Source: Frigoribacterium sp. (lineage in GTDB: Bacteria; Actinomycetota; Actinomycetes; Actinomycetales; Microbacteriaceae). From it: 39,871 nucleotides of DNA. Each line of letters opens with the position of its first letter. Within the stretch, counting starts at the first letter, position 1. The DNA lies in the NCBI GenBank assembly GCA_025363205.1, contig JANYEI010000154.1:1-39871 (forward strand), in the 5' to 3' direction. The translations under genes and the position numbers were made by a program. A model generated the notes under the pieces. The model did not search any database. It worked only from the letters and a program-made list of their open reading frames with translations, and was not told the DNA's origin. Shown in pieces: positions 15,732 to 23,637 of this stretch.

Positions 15732-16469
15732 CTACTGCTCGATCGCGGAGGGGGTCGGCGTGCCAGCCTTCAGGGCGGCGAGCCGGGCGTCGAGCTCGAC
15801 CGCGTCGTCCGAGGCATCCAACTGCTCGAACTGGGCATCGAGGCTCGACGCGACGAGCTCCTGTCGGCCGAGAACGGTTGCCTCCTGGCGGCGGATCTTG
15901 TCTTCGAACCGGCTGATCTCGCTTGTGGGATCGGTGAGGTCGATCGACGTGACGGCATCCTGCACCTGTTGCTGGGCGTCCGCCATCTTCGAGCGGGCAA
16001 TGAGCTCGTCGCGCTTTGAGGAGAGCTGGCTGAGTTTCGTGCGCATCGCGTCGAGCCCCCGCTTGAGCTGGCCGACTACCGCGGTCTGGGACGCGATGGT
16101 CGGCTCGGCAACCTTCGCCTCTTTCTCGGAGGCCATTTGGCGTCCGAGTGCGACCTTCGCGAGGTTGTCGAACTTGTCGGCGTCCCCGGCGTTGCCTGCA
16201 GTGCGCAGTTCGTCCCCCTTCTTGCTCGCCGCCAGCGCCTTGCGGCCCCAGTCCGCTGCATTGTCGATGTCTTCGGCGTGGTCCTGCTCGAGTAGACGGA
16301 GGTTGCCGATGGTCTGGGCCACCGCGCTCTCGGCCTCGGAGATGCTGCTCGTGTAGTCCCGCACCATCTGGTCGAGCATCATCTTCGGGTCTTCGGCCGA
16401 ATCGAGCAGTGCGTTGATGTTGGCCTTTGCCATCTGCGCGATACGTCCAAGAATTGACTGCTTTGCCAT
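15732..16469 (-). CDS. pspA: PspA/IM30 family membrane-stress protein
   Basis: PspA forms oligomeric scaffolds on damaged membranes and helps to keep the proton motive force. The 245 residues are almost entirely charged coiled coil. The opening MAKQSILGRIAQMAKANINALLDSAEDPKMMLDQMVRDY is the amphipathic membrane-binding helix and first helix of the family. AAGG-type spacing AAGGAAA precedes the ATG at 16469. It follows the TPM-domain gene by 82 bases, a pairing seen in many actinobacteria, and probably shares its transcript. There is no PspB/PspC partner nearby. Confidence 0.93.
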   Translation of the reverse strand: MAKQSILGRIAQMAKANINALLDSAEDPKMMLDQMVRDYTSSISEAESAVAQTIGNLRLLEQDHAEDIDNAADWGRKALAASKKGDELRTAGNAGDADKFDNLAKVALGRQMASEKEAKVAEPTIASQTAVVGQLKRGLDAMRTKLSQLSSKRDELIARSKMADAQQQVQDAVTSIDLTDPTSEISRFEDKIRRQEATVLGRQELVASSLDAQFEQLDASDDAVELDARLAALKAGTPTPSAIEQ

Positions 16470-16551
16470 TGTGTTTCCTTATCGTTGTGTCCGTTGCATC
16501 TGAAAAACCGGAGGTGCCATGAGCCAAGGAGAGGCCGAGGGCCACAGGGAG

Positions 16552-18558
16552 TTAGAAGCGTCCGCCACTGGAGCTTCCCCCACCGCCGAAGGATCCGCCG
16601 GAGCTGCCGCCGAAACCCCCGCCTCCGAAACTGCCGCCTCCGAAACTGCCGCCGCCGCCGCTCAGCATGCCGCCGATGAGACCGCCGAGGATGGCACCGC
16701 CGAGACCACCGCCGAAGCTTCCGCCCATGCCGCCGCCGATACCGCTTGCGGAGTCGACGTCGTTTTGCGCGAGGGAGAGCGCCTGGGAGGCGAGTGATTG
16801 GGCAAGCGTGGCCTCCACGAGCGCTTGCACGGGGTCGGAGGGTGCGAGACCCACCGCCGTTTCGAGGTGTCGGGTGGCTTCGGAGACCCGCGTTCGAGCG
16901 GTGCTGCCGACTCCGCCCCGGCGCGTTGTGATGAAGTCACTTGCGGCCGAGATCTGGCTGGATGCCGTGCTCATGGCCGTCGGCAACTGGGCCGTCGCGG
17001 ACCGCAGCTTTTGCTGTTCGTCGCGCACCGCGTCGAGCACTCGGTCGAGCGCGGCATTGGCTGTACTGAGCAAGGCGAGGCTGGCCAGTGGATTTGTCGG
17101 GCCGTCCCCGGTCAGTGCCGCGGTGAGTGCGGCGTCCGCCGCGGCGACCTCCGCGGTGAGGGAACCGGATGCGGCGGCCGGCAGCGCACGAGCCGTCGCG
17201 AGATCCTGCTGGGTGTCGGTGACGGCGTCGGCGAGTGCGCCCTGTGCGTGCGCGAGCCCCGACGCGAGCGTGTCGATCGAATCGAGCAACTGGGTGGTCT
17301 GGCCGATGCTGGCCTGCGCCGCGCGCACGTTGATCGCGGCAGCACCCGTATCTCCGTCCCTGATGGCGGCCTGTGCGCTCGAGCCGGCCGTCCCCACGAA
17401 CTCGAGGAGCTTCTCCACCTGCTCAGGGTTGTCGGCGATCGCTGAGAGGGCCGCCGGCGAAAACGAGGCCTGCAGCCTTGCGAGGGTGGCACGCGCGGTC
17501 CCGAGTCGTTCTGTTACGGCTTCGGCATCCGTCACCACCGTCGCGAGCGCCTTGGGTGCATTCTGTTCGAGCTTGCGCAGCTCGTCGAAGGCCTCAGCCT
17601 GGTCGTCGAGTTCTGTGTCGGCTGCCTCGCAGAGTTCGATGATGCGCGAGGTCATCGCGCGCCGGTCTCCTGGTGCCTCCGGTATCGAATCATCAAGTTT
17701 CTGGCGAAGCGTGAATGCGTCTGCCACCTGGGACTTGGCGGTGGCAAGACTCGCGCTGAAGGGGGTGGTGACCTCGGTGCCGAACTGCGCGACGGCGAAG
17801 CCGAGTTCCTGCTCGCTCGTCTTCAGCGAGTCGTCGAGTTGCACGAGCAGGCTGCTTGCCCTCTGGTCAAGCTGCTCCTGGGTCGGTCCCGCGGGGGCGG
17901 CTACCGCACCGCCCGTGCTGCCTCGGCGTCGCCACCGCACGAAGAATACGATTCCGAGTACGACGAGAGCCAGCAGTAAGAGCACGATCACAATCGGCAG
18001 CCCCGAGCCTCCGCTGGAAGTAGCGGGGGCGCCCGTTTCGGATCCGCCACCAGTGCTCCCGCTGGAGACACCGGCGTAGCCGTTCGCCGCGGCAACGGCG
18101 GCCCCCACCCAGTCGTTCTTCTTCAGCGCCGGGATGATGTCGTCGGTTTCGACTGCTTTCCTGCTTGAGGCGTTGGGCGCGGCGTCGCCGTAATGGATCG
18201 AGTAGTTGCGATCCACCGTTGCCACGGCCAACAGGATGTCGTTCGCGCCGAGTCCGTTCCGCTGTGCCACGCCTGAGGCCCACGCGGTCTTGTCGGAAAC
18301 CCCGGTGAAACTGTCGACGTAGACCACGAAGAGCTGGAGTTTTGTCTTCGCGTACAGCGCATCCGTTGCCGCCGTAATCTCGGCCCCGCGCGAGCCGACC
18401 GCGTTGACGGTGTCAACCACATAGCGTCCGCCGAGATCGACCGGTGACTGGGCGTTGGCGGTCATCGGCGACGCGAGCACAGCGACAACCGCAATCGCGA
18501 GCGCGGCGATCAGTCGGGGGAGTCGGGCCGAGACGGTGACGCGAATGACAGGCTCCAT
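16552..18558 (-). CDS. TPM-domain membrane protein with coiled coil and Gly-rich tail
   Basis: The 668-residue protein has a signal peptide (cleavage likely after the Ala in TANA, about 36), then an extracytoplasmic TPM domain (about 40-170, with DILLAVATVDRNYSIHYG). A single membrane helix follows near 190-212 (LPIVIVLLLLALVVLGIVFF), ended by RWRRR. A long Ala-rich helical region fills 230-600, and a Gly/Ser/Phe tail of about 65 residues ends the chain. TPM domains occur in Psb32/YgcG proteins, some with phosphatase activity. By topology the coiled region is cytoplasmic and could dock PspA, which is encoded next. That partnership is an inference from context. Confidence 0.9.
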   Translation of the reverse strand: MEPVIRVTVSARLPRLIAALAIAVVAVLASPMTANAQSPVDLGGRYVVDTVNAVGSRGAEITAATDALYAKTKLQLFVVYVDSFTGVSDKTAWASGVAQRNGLGANDILLAVATVDRNYSIHYGDAAPNASSRKAVETDDIIPALKKNDWVGAAVAAANGYAGVSSGSTGGGSETGAPATSSGGSGLPIVIVLLLLALVVLGIVFFVRWRRRGSTGGAVAAPAGPTQEQLDQRASSLLVQLDDSLKTSEQELGFAVAQFGTEVTTPFSASLATAKSQVADAFTLRQKLDDSIPEAPGDRRAMTSRIIELCEAADTELDDQAEAFDELRKLEQNAPKALATVVTDAEAVTERLGTARATLARLQASFSPAALSAIADNPEQVEKLLEFVGTAGSSAQAAIRDGDTGAAAINVRAAQASIGQTTQLLDSIDTLASGLAHAQGALADAVTDTQQDLATARALPAAASGSLTAEVAAADAALTAALTGDGPTNPLASLALLSTANAALDRVLDAVRDEQQKLRSATAQLPTAMSTASSQISAASDFITTRRGGVGSTARTRVSEATRHLETAVGLAPSDPVQALVEATLAQSLASQALSLAQNDVDSASGIGGGMGGSFGGGLGGAILGGLIGGMLSGGGGSFGGGSFGGGGFGGSSGGSFGGGGSSSGGRF

Positions 18559-18603
18559 TTCCCGCGGGGGATGACACCGGCGATGACGCCCACAATTCTA
18601 CTG

Positions 18604-18626
18604 AAGCCCCTCAGCGTATGGGGGTT
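18604..18626 (-). terminator. Possible terminator hairpin after the putative anti-sigma gene
   Basis: AACCCCC and GGGGCTT (minus strand) form a short GC stem with one mismatch, overlapping the stop codon of the gene ending at 18625. No U-tract follows, so it may be a weak terminator or attenuator ahead of the TPM gene. Confidence 0.3.
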
Positions 18627-19398
18627 ATCGCAGGGTCACCTTGGAGGTGGGCCCGGTCACGAGGTCGGTGCCCAGCACCGAGCCATCCGCATTCTGGCGG
18701 CTAACGTCGAGGGCGGCCGAGACCTGGTACTGCCCCGCGGCCACGTGCGGCAGGTCAGAACGGAAGCTGTCTGCGCTGTCGTCTTGGGTCGCGCAGGACA
18801 CCGGCCGAAACGACGCCTGGAAGGTCACGGATGCCCCGGGAGCCAGGTCGACGACCGCCGCCATCGCGATCATCGGGCCGTTGCTGTGCCACAGCACGAC
18901 CCCGTCCTTCGAGAGGGTGATCGCGGGGGTAGCGGCCGAGGTCCCGGTGATGCGCTCGCTGCCCGAGTTCGTGAGGGTCACCGTGCCCGTGATTCGATCG
19001 GCCGAGGCATCCGCTGTGGCAAAACTGGTGCTGAGAACGAGACCGGCTGCATTCGGGGCGACCTCGGCGAGCGCGCCGCCGCAGAGGTTGATCTTGGCGG
19101 CGGGTGCACGCGTGAGCCCACTGTCCGTTGGCGTGCTCCCGAGTGCGGAGCCTCCTCTGGTCTCGGGTGCATTCGCGGAAGACGCGGATCCCGCGGTGGT
19201 CGACGGCGTGAGACCGCGGATGCCGGTGAATCCGGCGACGCCGATGCCCGCAACCGCCAACGTCGTGGCGCTGCCCACCGCGACCCGTTGCGCGACGCGG
19301 CGGCGGGAACTGCGGCGGAGCACGAGCGAGATGTCGATCGGGCCAAGAGAGGGGCCGGTCTCACTGAACATCTTCTTCAGGTCAGATTCTGTGGACAT
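18625..19398 (-). CDS. Single-pass membrane protein, putative anti-sigma factor
   Basis: The 257-residue protein has a short cytoplasmic N-terminus (1-35, with DLKKMFSETG and an Arg-rich RRSSRRR stop), one membrane segment at about 37-56 and a long outside domain. That domain has two cysteines (one in LCGGAL, one in PVSCATQ) and beta-strand-rich sequence (DRITGTVTLTNSGSERITG) like an Ig-type or DUF4232-like fold. There is no zinc-binding ZAS motif. Its start lies 17 bases inside the sigma-factor gene, so the two are translationally coupled. That position is the reason to propose an anti-sigma role; sequence alone does not show it. Confidence 0.78.
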   Translation of the reverse strand: MSTESDLKKMFSETGPSLGPIDISLVLRRSSRRRVAQRVAVGSATTLAVAGIGVAGFTGIRGLTPSTTAGSASSANAPETRGGSALGSTPTDSGLTRAPAAKINLCGGALAEVAPNAAGLVLSTSFATADASADRITGTVTLTNSGSERITGTSAATPAITLSKDGVVLWHSNGPMIAMAAVVDLAPGASVTFQASFRPVSCATQDDSADSFRSDLPHVAAGQYQVSAALDVSRQNADGSVLGTDLVTGPTSKVTLR

Positions 19399-19975
19399 GG
19401 ATCGCTCCCTGCGTGTCGGTGGTGGTCGTGGCGGATGCGGATGTGCTGGGGTGCGGTTCGTCGGAGAGGGCGACCGCCATCTTGGCGAGGCCGTCGCTGA
19501 GGTAGCGCTTGACCGCGCCAGAGGAGATGCCGAGCCACTCGGCGATATCGTCGACCTTGAGGTCTTCGTAATAGCGAAGCACGATACAGGCGCGCTCCCG
19601 TTGGGTGAGTTTTGCGAGTTCTGCCGAAAGGTCGAGGCGGCTATCGGTGGCCGGGACCGACGACTCCTGGGTTTCTGTTACGGCGGTGAGATGCGCGATC
19701 CGACGCCAGCGGGTGGTGCGACGACCACCATCGAGCCAGGTATTGAGGATGGCGCGGCGCACGTAGGCCTCAGCGCTGGACACAGTGAACCCGTTGCGAA
19801 GCCGACCAAAGGTTTTCACCAGGGCATCCTGCACGAGGTCGGCCGCGTCATCCGTGCTGCCGCTGATCAGCCAGGCGTATCGCGTCAGCGCGTCGCCGCG
19901 CTCAACAACCAGCGTCGCAACGACTGATTGCCAACCCCTGTACGCAGTCTGTTCCTGTGGTGCTGCCGCGGCCAT
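19382..19975 (-). CDS. ECF sigma factor, SigE family
   Basis: This 197-residue protein directs RNA polymerase to a set of stress promoters. Region 2 (ALTRYAWLISGSTDDAADLVQDALVKTFGRL, about 30-65) and region 4 (LTQRERACIVLRYYEDLKVDDIAEWLGISSGAVKRYLSDGL, about 130-175) are both complete. The linker is short, as in actinobacterial SigE-family ECFs. The start ATG at 19975 has GAGGGGAACC upstream, but this sequence is buried in one arm of a large inverted repeat. The putative membrane-bound regulator overlaps its 3' end. pckG lies upstream on the same strand, with only 83 bases between. Confidence 0.93.
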   Translation of the reverse strand: MAAAAPQEQTAYRGWQSVVATLVVERGDALTRYAWLISGSTDDAADLVQDALVKTFGRLRNGFTVSSAEAYVRRAILNTWLDGGRRTTRWRRIAHLTAVTETQESSVPATDSRLDLSAELAKLTQRERACIVLRYYEDLKVDDIAEWLGISSGAVKRYLSDGLAKMAVALSDEPHPSTSASATTTTDTQGAIHVHRI

Positions 19976-19981
19976 CCGGTT

Positions 19982-20032
19982 CCCCTCGCGCGTCTTCTAG
20001 AAGAGTGTCTACCTTCTAAGACGCACGAGGGG
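19982..20032 (-). promoter_or_regulatory. Long hairpin between pckG and the sigma gene, covering the sigma RBS
   Basis: The arms at 19982-20002 and 20014-20032 are complementary over about 19 base pairs, with one mismatch (which a G-U pair could fill in RNA) and a two-base bulge. The loop is 11 bases. On the minus-strand transcript the second arm holds the GAGGGG of the sigma-factor ribosome binding site, seven bases before the ATG. The hairpin could terminate pckG transcription, block sigma translation until opened, or both. No U-tract follows, which argues against a simple intrinsic terminator. Confidence 0.7.
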
Positions 20033-20058
20033 GATTAAACGTTGGGTCGAGCCTCGCG

Positions 20059-21918
20059 TCAGTTTTCGATGGACAGTTTCAGCCGGCGGCGGATGTCGGT
20101 GAGTTGGGTGGTGAGACCCGCCGGTAGCCGATCGCCGAAGGTGGCGAAGAATTGCTCGGTCGCGTCAAGCTCGGCGAACCATGCTTCGGGGTCCACCTCG
20201 AAGAGCTGCTCGAGGTCCCGGCGGGTTACGTCGATCCCGTCGAGATTCAGTCCGCCGTCGACCGGCTTCCACCCGAGGGGGGTGTCGAGTGCAGGGGCAC
20301 GCTGATCGACCCGCTCGAGGATCCACTCGAGCACCCGCGAGTTCTCGGCAAAACCCGGCCAGAGGAAAGAGCCGTCGCTTCCCCTGCGAAACCAGTTGAC
20401 CTGGAAGATCTTTGGCGCCTTTGCTCCGAGCGTGTGACCGATCTTGAGCCAGTGGGACCAGTGATCCGCCATGTTGTATCCGCAAAATGGCATCATCGCG
20501 AAGGGGTCGCGACGCAGTTCGCCGACGGTGCCCTCTGCCGCGGCGGTGCGCTCGGACGAGACCGTGGCTCCCACGAACACCCCGTGCTCCCAGCTGCGAG
20601 CCTCGGTCACGAGGGGCACGTTTGTGGCGCGTCGACCACCGAAGATAATTGCGTCGATCACCACGCCCTGCGGGTCGTCCCAGTCGTCGGCGATCGCCGG
20701 GCACTGAGCCGCCGCGACGGTGAAGCGCGAGTTGGGGTGGGCGGCGGGGGATCCGGATGCCGCGCTCCAGGGATTGCCCTCCCAGTCCGTGAGATTATCG
20801 GGAGCTTTTTCGCTCAAGCCTTCCCACCACACGTCACCGTCGTCCCGCAGAGCCACGTTGGTAAAAATAGTGTTGCCCCAGAGCGTGTCGATGGCCGTCG
20901 CATTGGTGGTGCGTCCGGTTCCGGGTGCCACACCGAAGAATCCGGCCTCAGGATTGATCGCCCGCAGGCGCCCGTCGGGGCCGGGTTGCAGCCAGGCAAT
21001 GTCGTCGCCGATGGTCTCTACTCTCCACCCGGGGATCGACGGTTTGAGCATCGCGAGATTGGTCTTTCCGCAGGCCGACGGGAACGCCGCGACGATGTGG
21101 AACGACTTGCCGCGAGGATTCGTGACCTTGAGGATGAGCATGTGCTCGGCGAGCCAGCCCTCGTCGCGAGCGAGCACCGAAGCGATTCGCAACGCGAATG
21201 ACTTCTTTGCGAGAAGGGCGTTTCCGCCGTAGGCCGAACCGAATGACCAAATCTCTCGGGTTTCGGGAAAATGCGAGATGTATTTTGTCTCGTTGCAGGG
21301 CCACGGCACATCCTTCGCGCCGTCAAGCAGGGGTGCGCCGACGCTGTGGATCGCCGGCACCCACTCGGTGTTTGGACCGATGAGTGCGAGGGCATCCGCT
21401 CCCATTCGCGTCATGATGCGCGTTGAGACGACGACGTAGGGGGAGTCGGTGAGTTGCACCCCGAGCCTGGCCAGCGGGCTGCCGAGCGGTCCCATGGAGA
21501 AGGGCACGACATACATGGTGCGGCCACGCATGCTCCCGGAGAAGAGGCCGGTGAGCCTCGCTCGCATCTCTGTCGGTGCACGCCAATTGTTGGTTGGACC
21601 GGCGGCATCCTCGGATTCGGAGCAGATGAAGGTGCGCGCCTCCACCCGAGCGACATCACTCGGATCGCTTCGGGCGAGGAAGCTGTTGGGGCGGTGCTCG
21701 GCGTTGAGGCGCAGCAGAGTGCCGGAATCGACCATGAGTCGAGTCAGCCGGTCGTTCTCGGCGAGCGATCCGTCACACCAGACCACGGCGTCCGGGGTGG
21801 TGATCACGGCAATGGAGGCGACCCACGCCACGACGCGCGAATCGGCGTTCAGCGGGGGTGCGCCAGCGGCCTCCGGTGTGCCGAGGGCGGTGGCCGGTCT
21901 GGCTGATGTGATGGTCAT
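20059..21918 (-). CDS. pckG: Phosphoenolpyruvate carboxykinase (GTP)
   Basis: This cytoplasmic enzyme converts oxaloacetate and GTP to PEP, CO2 and GDP, and commits carbon to gluconeogenesis. It has 619 residues, the normal size. The nucleotide loop [13 protein letters not shown], the metal and substrate segments GDDIAWLQP and [12 protein letters not shown], and the [17 protein letters not shown] stretch identify the GTP-type family. An open frame reaches 21996, but [13 protein letters not shown] at 21918, with GGACGAG upstream, is the likely start. Its leader holds two 19-base tandem repeats. A RamB-like regulator is divergent from it, which suggests control by carbon source. Confidence 0.97.
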   Translation of the reverse strand: MTITSARPATALGTPEAAGAPPLNADSRVVAWVASIAVITTPDAVVWCDGSLAENDRLTRLMVDSGTLLRLNAEHRPNSFLARSDPSDVARVEARTFICSESEDAAGPTNNWRAPTEMRARLTGLFSGSMRGRTMYVVPFSMGPLGSPLARLGVQLTDSPYVVVSTRIMTRMGADALALIGPNTEWVPAIHSVGAPLLDGAKDVPWPCNETKYISHFPETREIWSFGSAYGGNALLAKKSFALRIASVLARDEGWLAEHMLILKVTNPRGKSFHIVAAFPSACGKTNLAMLKPSIPGWRVETIGDDIAWLQPGPDGRLRAINPEAGFFGVAPGTGRTTNATAIDTLWGNTIFTNVALRDDGDVWWEGLSEKAPDNLTDWEGNPWSAASGSPAAHPNSRFTVAAAQCPAIADDWDDPQGVVIDAIIFGGRRATNVPLVTEARSWEHGVFVGATVSSERTAAAEGTVGELRRDPFAMMPFCGYNMADHWSHWLKIGHTLGAKAPKIFQVNWFRRGSDGSFLWPGFAENSRVLEWILERVDQRAPALDTPLGWKPVDGGLNLDGIDVTRRDLEQLFEVDPEAWFAELDATEQFFATFGDRLPAGLTTQLTDIRRRLKLSIEN

Positions 21919-21927
21919 GTCTCGTCC

Positions 21928-21965
21928 GTTTCGTATGGAAGGGCTGGTTTCGTGTGGAGGGGCTG
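21928..21965. repeat. Two 19-bp tandem repeats in the pckG leader
   Basis: GTTTCGTATGGAAGGGCTG (21928-21946) is followed at once by GTTTCGTGTGGAGGGGCTG (21947-21965), with two differences. The repeat begins 10 bases upstream of the pckG start codon, so it lies in the leader or over the promoter. It may be a pair of protein sites or a slippage product. Confidence 0.7.
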
Positions 21966-22029
21966 GGTTGACGGGATGTGGCTGGGCAGAGGGCAAGTGG
22001 AGCCGCCTAAGCGCCAGCTTTCAGCTTTT

Positions 22030-22043
22030 AGTCAAGAGTGCGC
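22030..22043. promoter_or_regulatory. Operator-like inverted repeat AAGAG-n4-CTCTT in the pckG/regulator intergenic region
   Basis: Five-base arms flank TGCG. The site lies about 70 bases from the regulator start and 112 from the pckG start, beside a TTGACT -35-like hexamer on the pckG strand. It is a candidate site for the divergent regulator. I do not see the published C. glutamicum RamB motif in this region. Confidence 0.3.
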
Positions 22044-22097
22044 TCTTTTTTGAGAGATTGCCGAAAATATAGGTGGTAAAAAAGCTCGATCTTTCAC

Positions 22098-22103
22098 TAG
22101 TGT
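22098..22103 (+). promoter_or_regulatory. -10 box of a possible leaderless promoter (RamB-like gene)
   Basis: TAGTGT is followed by seven bases and the ATG at 22111, one base longer than the common six-base spacing in this window. No ribosome binding site is visible. Confidence 0.4.
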
Positions 22104-22110
22104 CAAATGT

Positions 22111-23541
22111 ATGACCGATCTCGCGACTCTGGGCCAACGCATTCGCCATTTCCGCAATGAGGCCGGGCTCACCCTCGACCAGCTCGGCGAACGGGTCGGC
22201 ATCGCCGGCAGCCAGCTCTCCCTGATGGAAAACGGTCGACGCGAACCACGGCTTTCGCTGCTGCAGGGAATCGCTGGCACCGTCGGCATTCCGGTGTCGG
22301 AACTGCTCAACGACGCGCCACCCACTCCGCGAGCGGCGCTCGAGATCGAACTTGACCGCATGCAGAAGGCTGCGGTCTACCAGGCACTCGGTCTTCCCGC
22401 CATCCGTCCGTCCCGCACGATGCCGGAGGAGACCCTGGAATCGCTCGTCGGGATGCACCGCGAACTTGCGCGGAGAGCGCGTGAAGCGATTGCAACTCCC
22501 GAGGAGGCCCGTCGCGCAAATACCGAGTTGCGTCAAACCATGCGCACGCAGGACAACTACATGCCGGAGATCGAGGAGCTGGCAGAGGAGGCGGTGCGCG
22601 GGGTTGGCTACGTCGGCGGGGCGCTCACCCACCGGGCGGTCAATCTCATGGCGAAGAAGCTCGGTTTCGAACTGATTTTCGTCAATGACCTTCCCCACTC
22701 CACCCGCTCGGTCACCGACCTCGCGAACGGGCGCATTTACCTTCCACCAGCCTCCATCCCCGGCGGGCATGGCCTTCGCTCGATGGCACTGCAGGCGCTT
22801 GCTCACCGCTTGCTTGAGCATCACGAACCAGAGAGCTACGCCGAGTTTCTGCGCCAGCGACTGGATATCAACTACTTCGCGGCGGCCTGTCTCATGCCGC
22901 TCACGCAATCGGTGGAGTTTCTCAACCGGGCGAAGGCAGAGCGCAACCTCGCGGTCGAGGACTTTCGGGATGCGTTCGGCGTCACTCATGAGGCGGCAGC
23001 GTTGCGATTTACCAACCTCGCCACGATGCACCTCGGTATGCCCGTGCACTTCTTGCGCGTCGGGGAGGACGGCGCCCTTTACAAGGGGTACGAGAACGAC
23101 GGCCTACAGCTGCCGGCGGATGTTACGGGCTCGACCGAGGGCCAGTTGGTATGCCGCCAGTGGAGCGCCCGCACCGCCTTCTGGCGCCCCAATCGCACGA
23201 ACGAGTTCTACCAGTACACCGACACCCCCACCGGCACCTACTGGTGTTCGACCCAGACGGGCACCGCGAGCAACGAGGAGTTCTCCATCACCTTCGGCGT
23301 GCCCTTCGCTGATGCAAAGTGGTTTCGCGGGCGTGACACATCCAACCGAGCGGCGTCACGCTGCCCGGATGCGAGCTGCTGTCGGCGCCCGGACACCGAG
23401 CTGTCCAAGCGGTGGGCGCACAAGGCCTGGCCGAGTGCGAAGCTGCACGCCCACATTCTGGCGCCGCTGCCCTCCGGCACTTTCCCGGGCGTAGACGACA
23501 CCGAGCTATACGCCTTTCTCGAGGCGCACTCCGCCGAGTAG
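22111..23541 (+). CDS. RamB-like XRE-family transcriptional regulator
   Basis: The 476-residue protein has an XRE helix-turn-helix at about 7-61 (LGQRIRHFRNEAGLTLDQLG, GSQLSLMENGRREP), a middle ImmA/IrrE-like domain (about 150-290) and a C-terminal domain with several cysteines (CPDASCCRRP). This layout and length match RamB of Corynebacterium and Mycobacterium, which controls acetate and glyoxylate genes. The peptidase HExxH motif is not kept; the region reads ALAHRLLEHH, so it probably senses and does not cleave. Divergence from pckG suggests that pckG is a target. Confidence 0.87.
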   Translation: MTDLATLGQRIRHFRNEAGLTLDQLGERVGIAGSQLSLMENGRREPRLSLLQGIAGTVGIPVSELLNDAPPTPRAALEIELDRMQKAAVYQALGLPAIRPSRTMPEETLESLVGMHRELARRAREAIATPEEARRANTELRQTMRTQDNYMPEIEELAEEAVRGVGYVGGALTHRAVNLMAKKLGFELIFVNDLPHSTRSVTDLANGRIYLPPASIPGGHGLRSMALQALAHRLLEHHEPESYAEFLRQRLDINYFAAACLMPLTQSVEFLNRAKAERNLAVEDFRDAFGVTHEAAALRFTNLATMHLGMPVHFLRVGEDGALYKGYENDGLQLPADVTGSTEGQLVCRQWSARTAFWRPNRTNEFYQYTDTPTGTYWCSTQTGTASNEEFSITFGVPFADAKWFRGRDTSNRAASRCPDASCCRRPDTELSKRWAHKAWPSAKLHAHILAPLPSGTFPGVDDTELYAFLEAHSAE

Positions 23542-23637
23542 TGCCCATTCGAGCCCGGTCGCTGAACAGTCAGCGTCACTCCCGTTCGGTGCGGGTTCCG
23601 GTGCGAAAGTGACCTCTTGCGCGCGCAGGGGTTCGGT

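Noticed and set aside
16519-16797. A 92-codon plus-strand frame with GGAGG before its ATG
   Set aside because: The protein is only Ala, Glu, Thr repeats and mirrors the Gly-rich TPM tail. The binding site looks accidental.
16667-18079. A 470-codon plus-strand frame antisense to the TPM gene
   Set aside because: It is very rich in Ser, Ala and Pro, shows no domain, and mirrors the Ala-rich coiled region of the TPM gene.
22021-22060. AAGAG-TGCG-CTCTT followed by T residues as an intrinsic terminator
   Set aside because: The stem is only five pairs and it lies between two divergent promoters, where no transcript needs to end. I list it as an operator candidate.
22021-23049. A 342-codon minus-strand frame
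   Set aside because: It lies antisense to the RamB-like regulator and has no recognisable domain.
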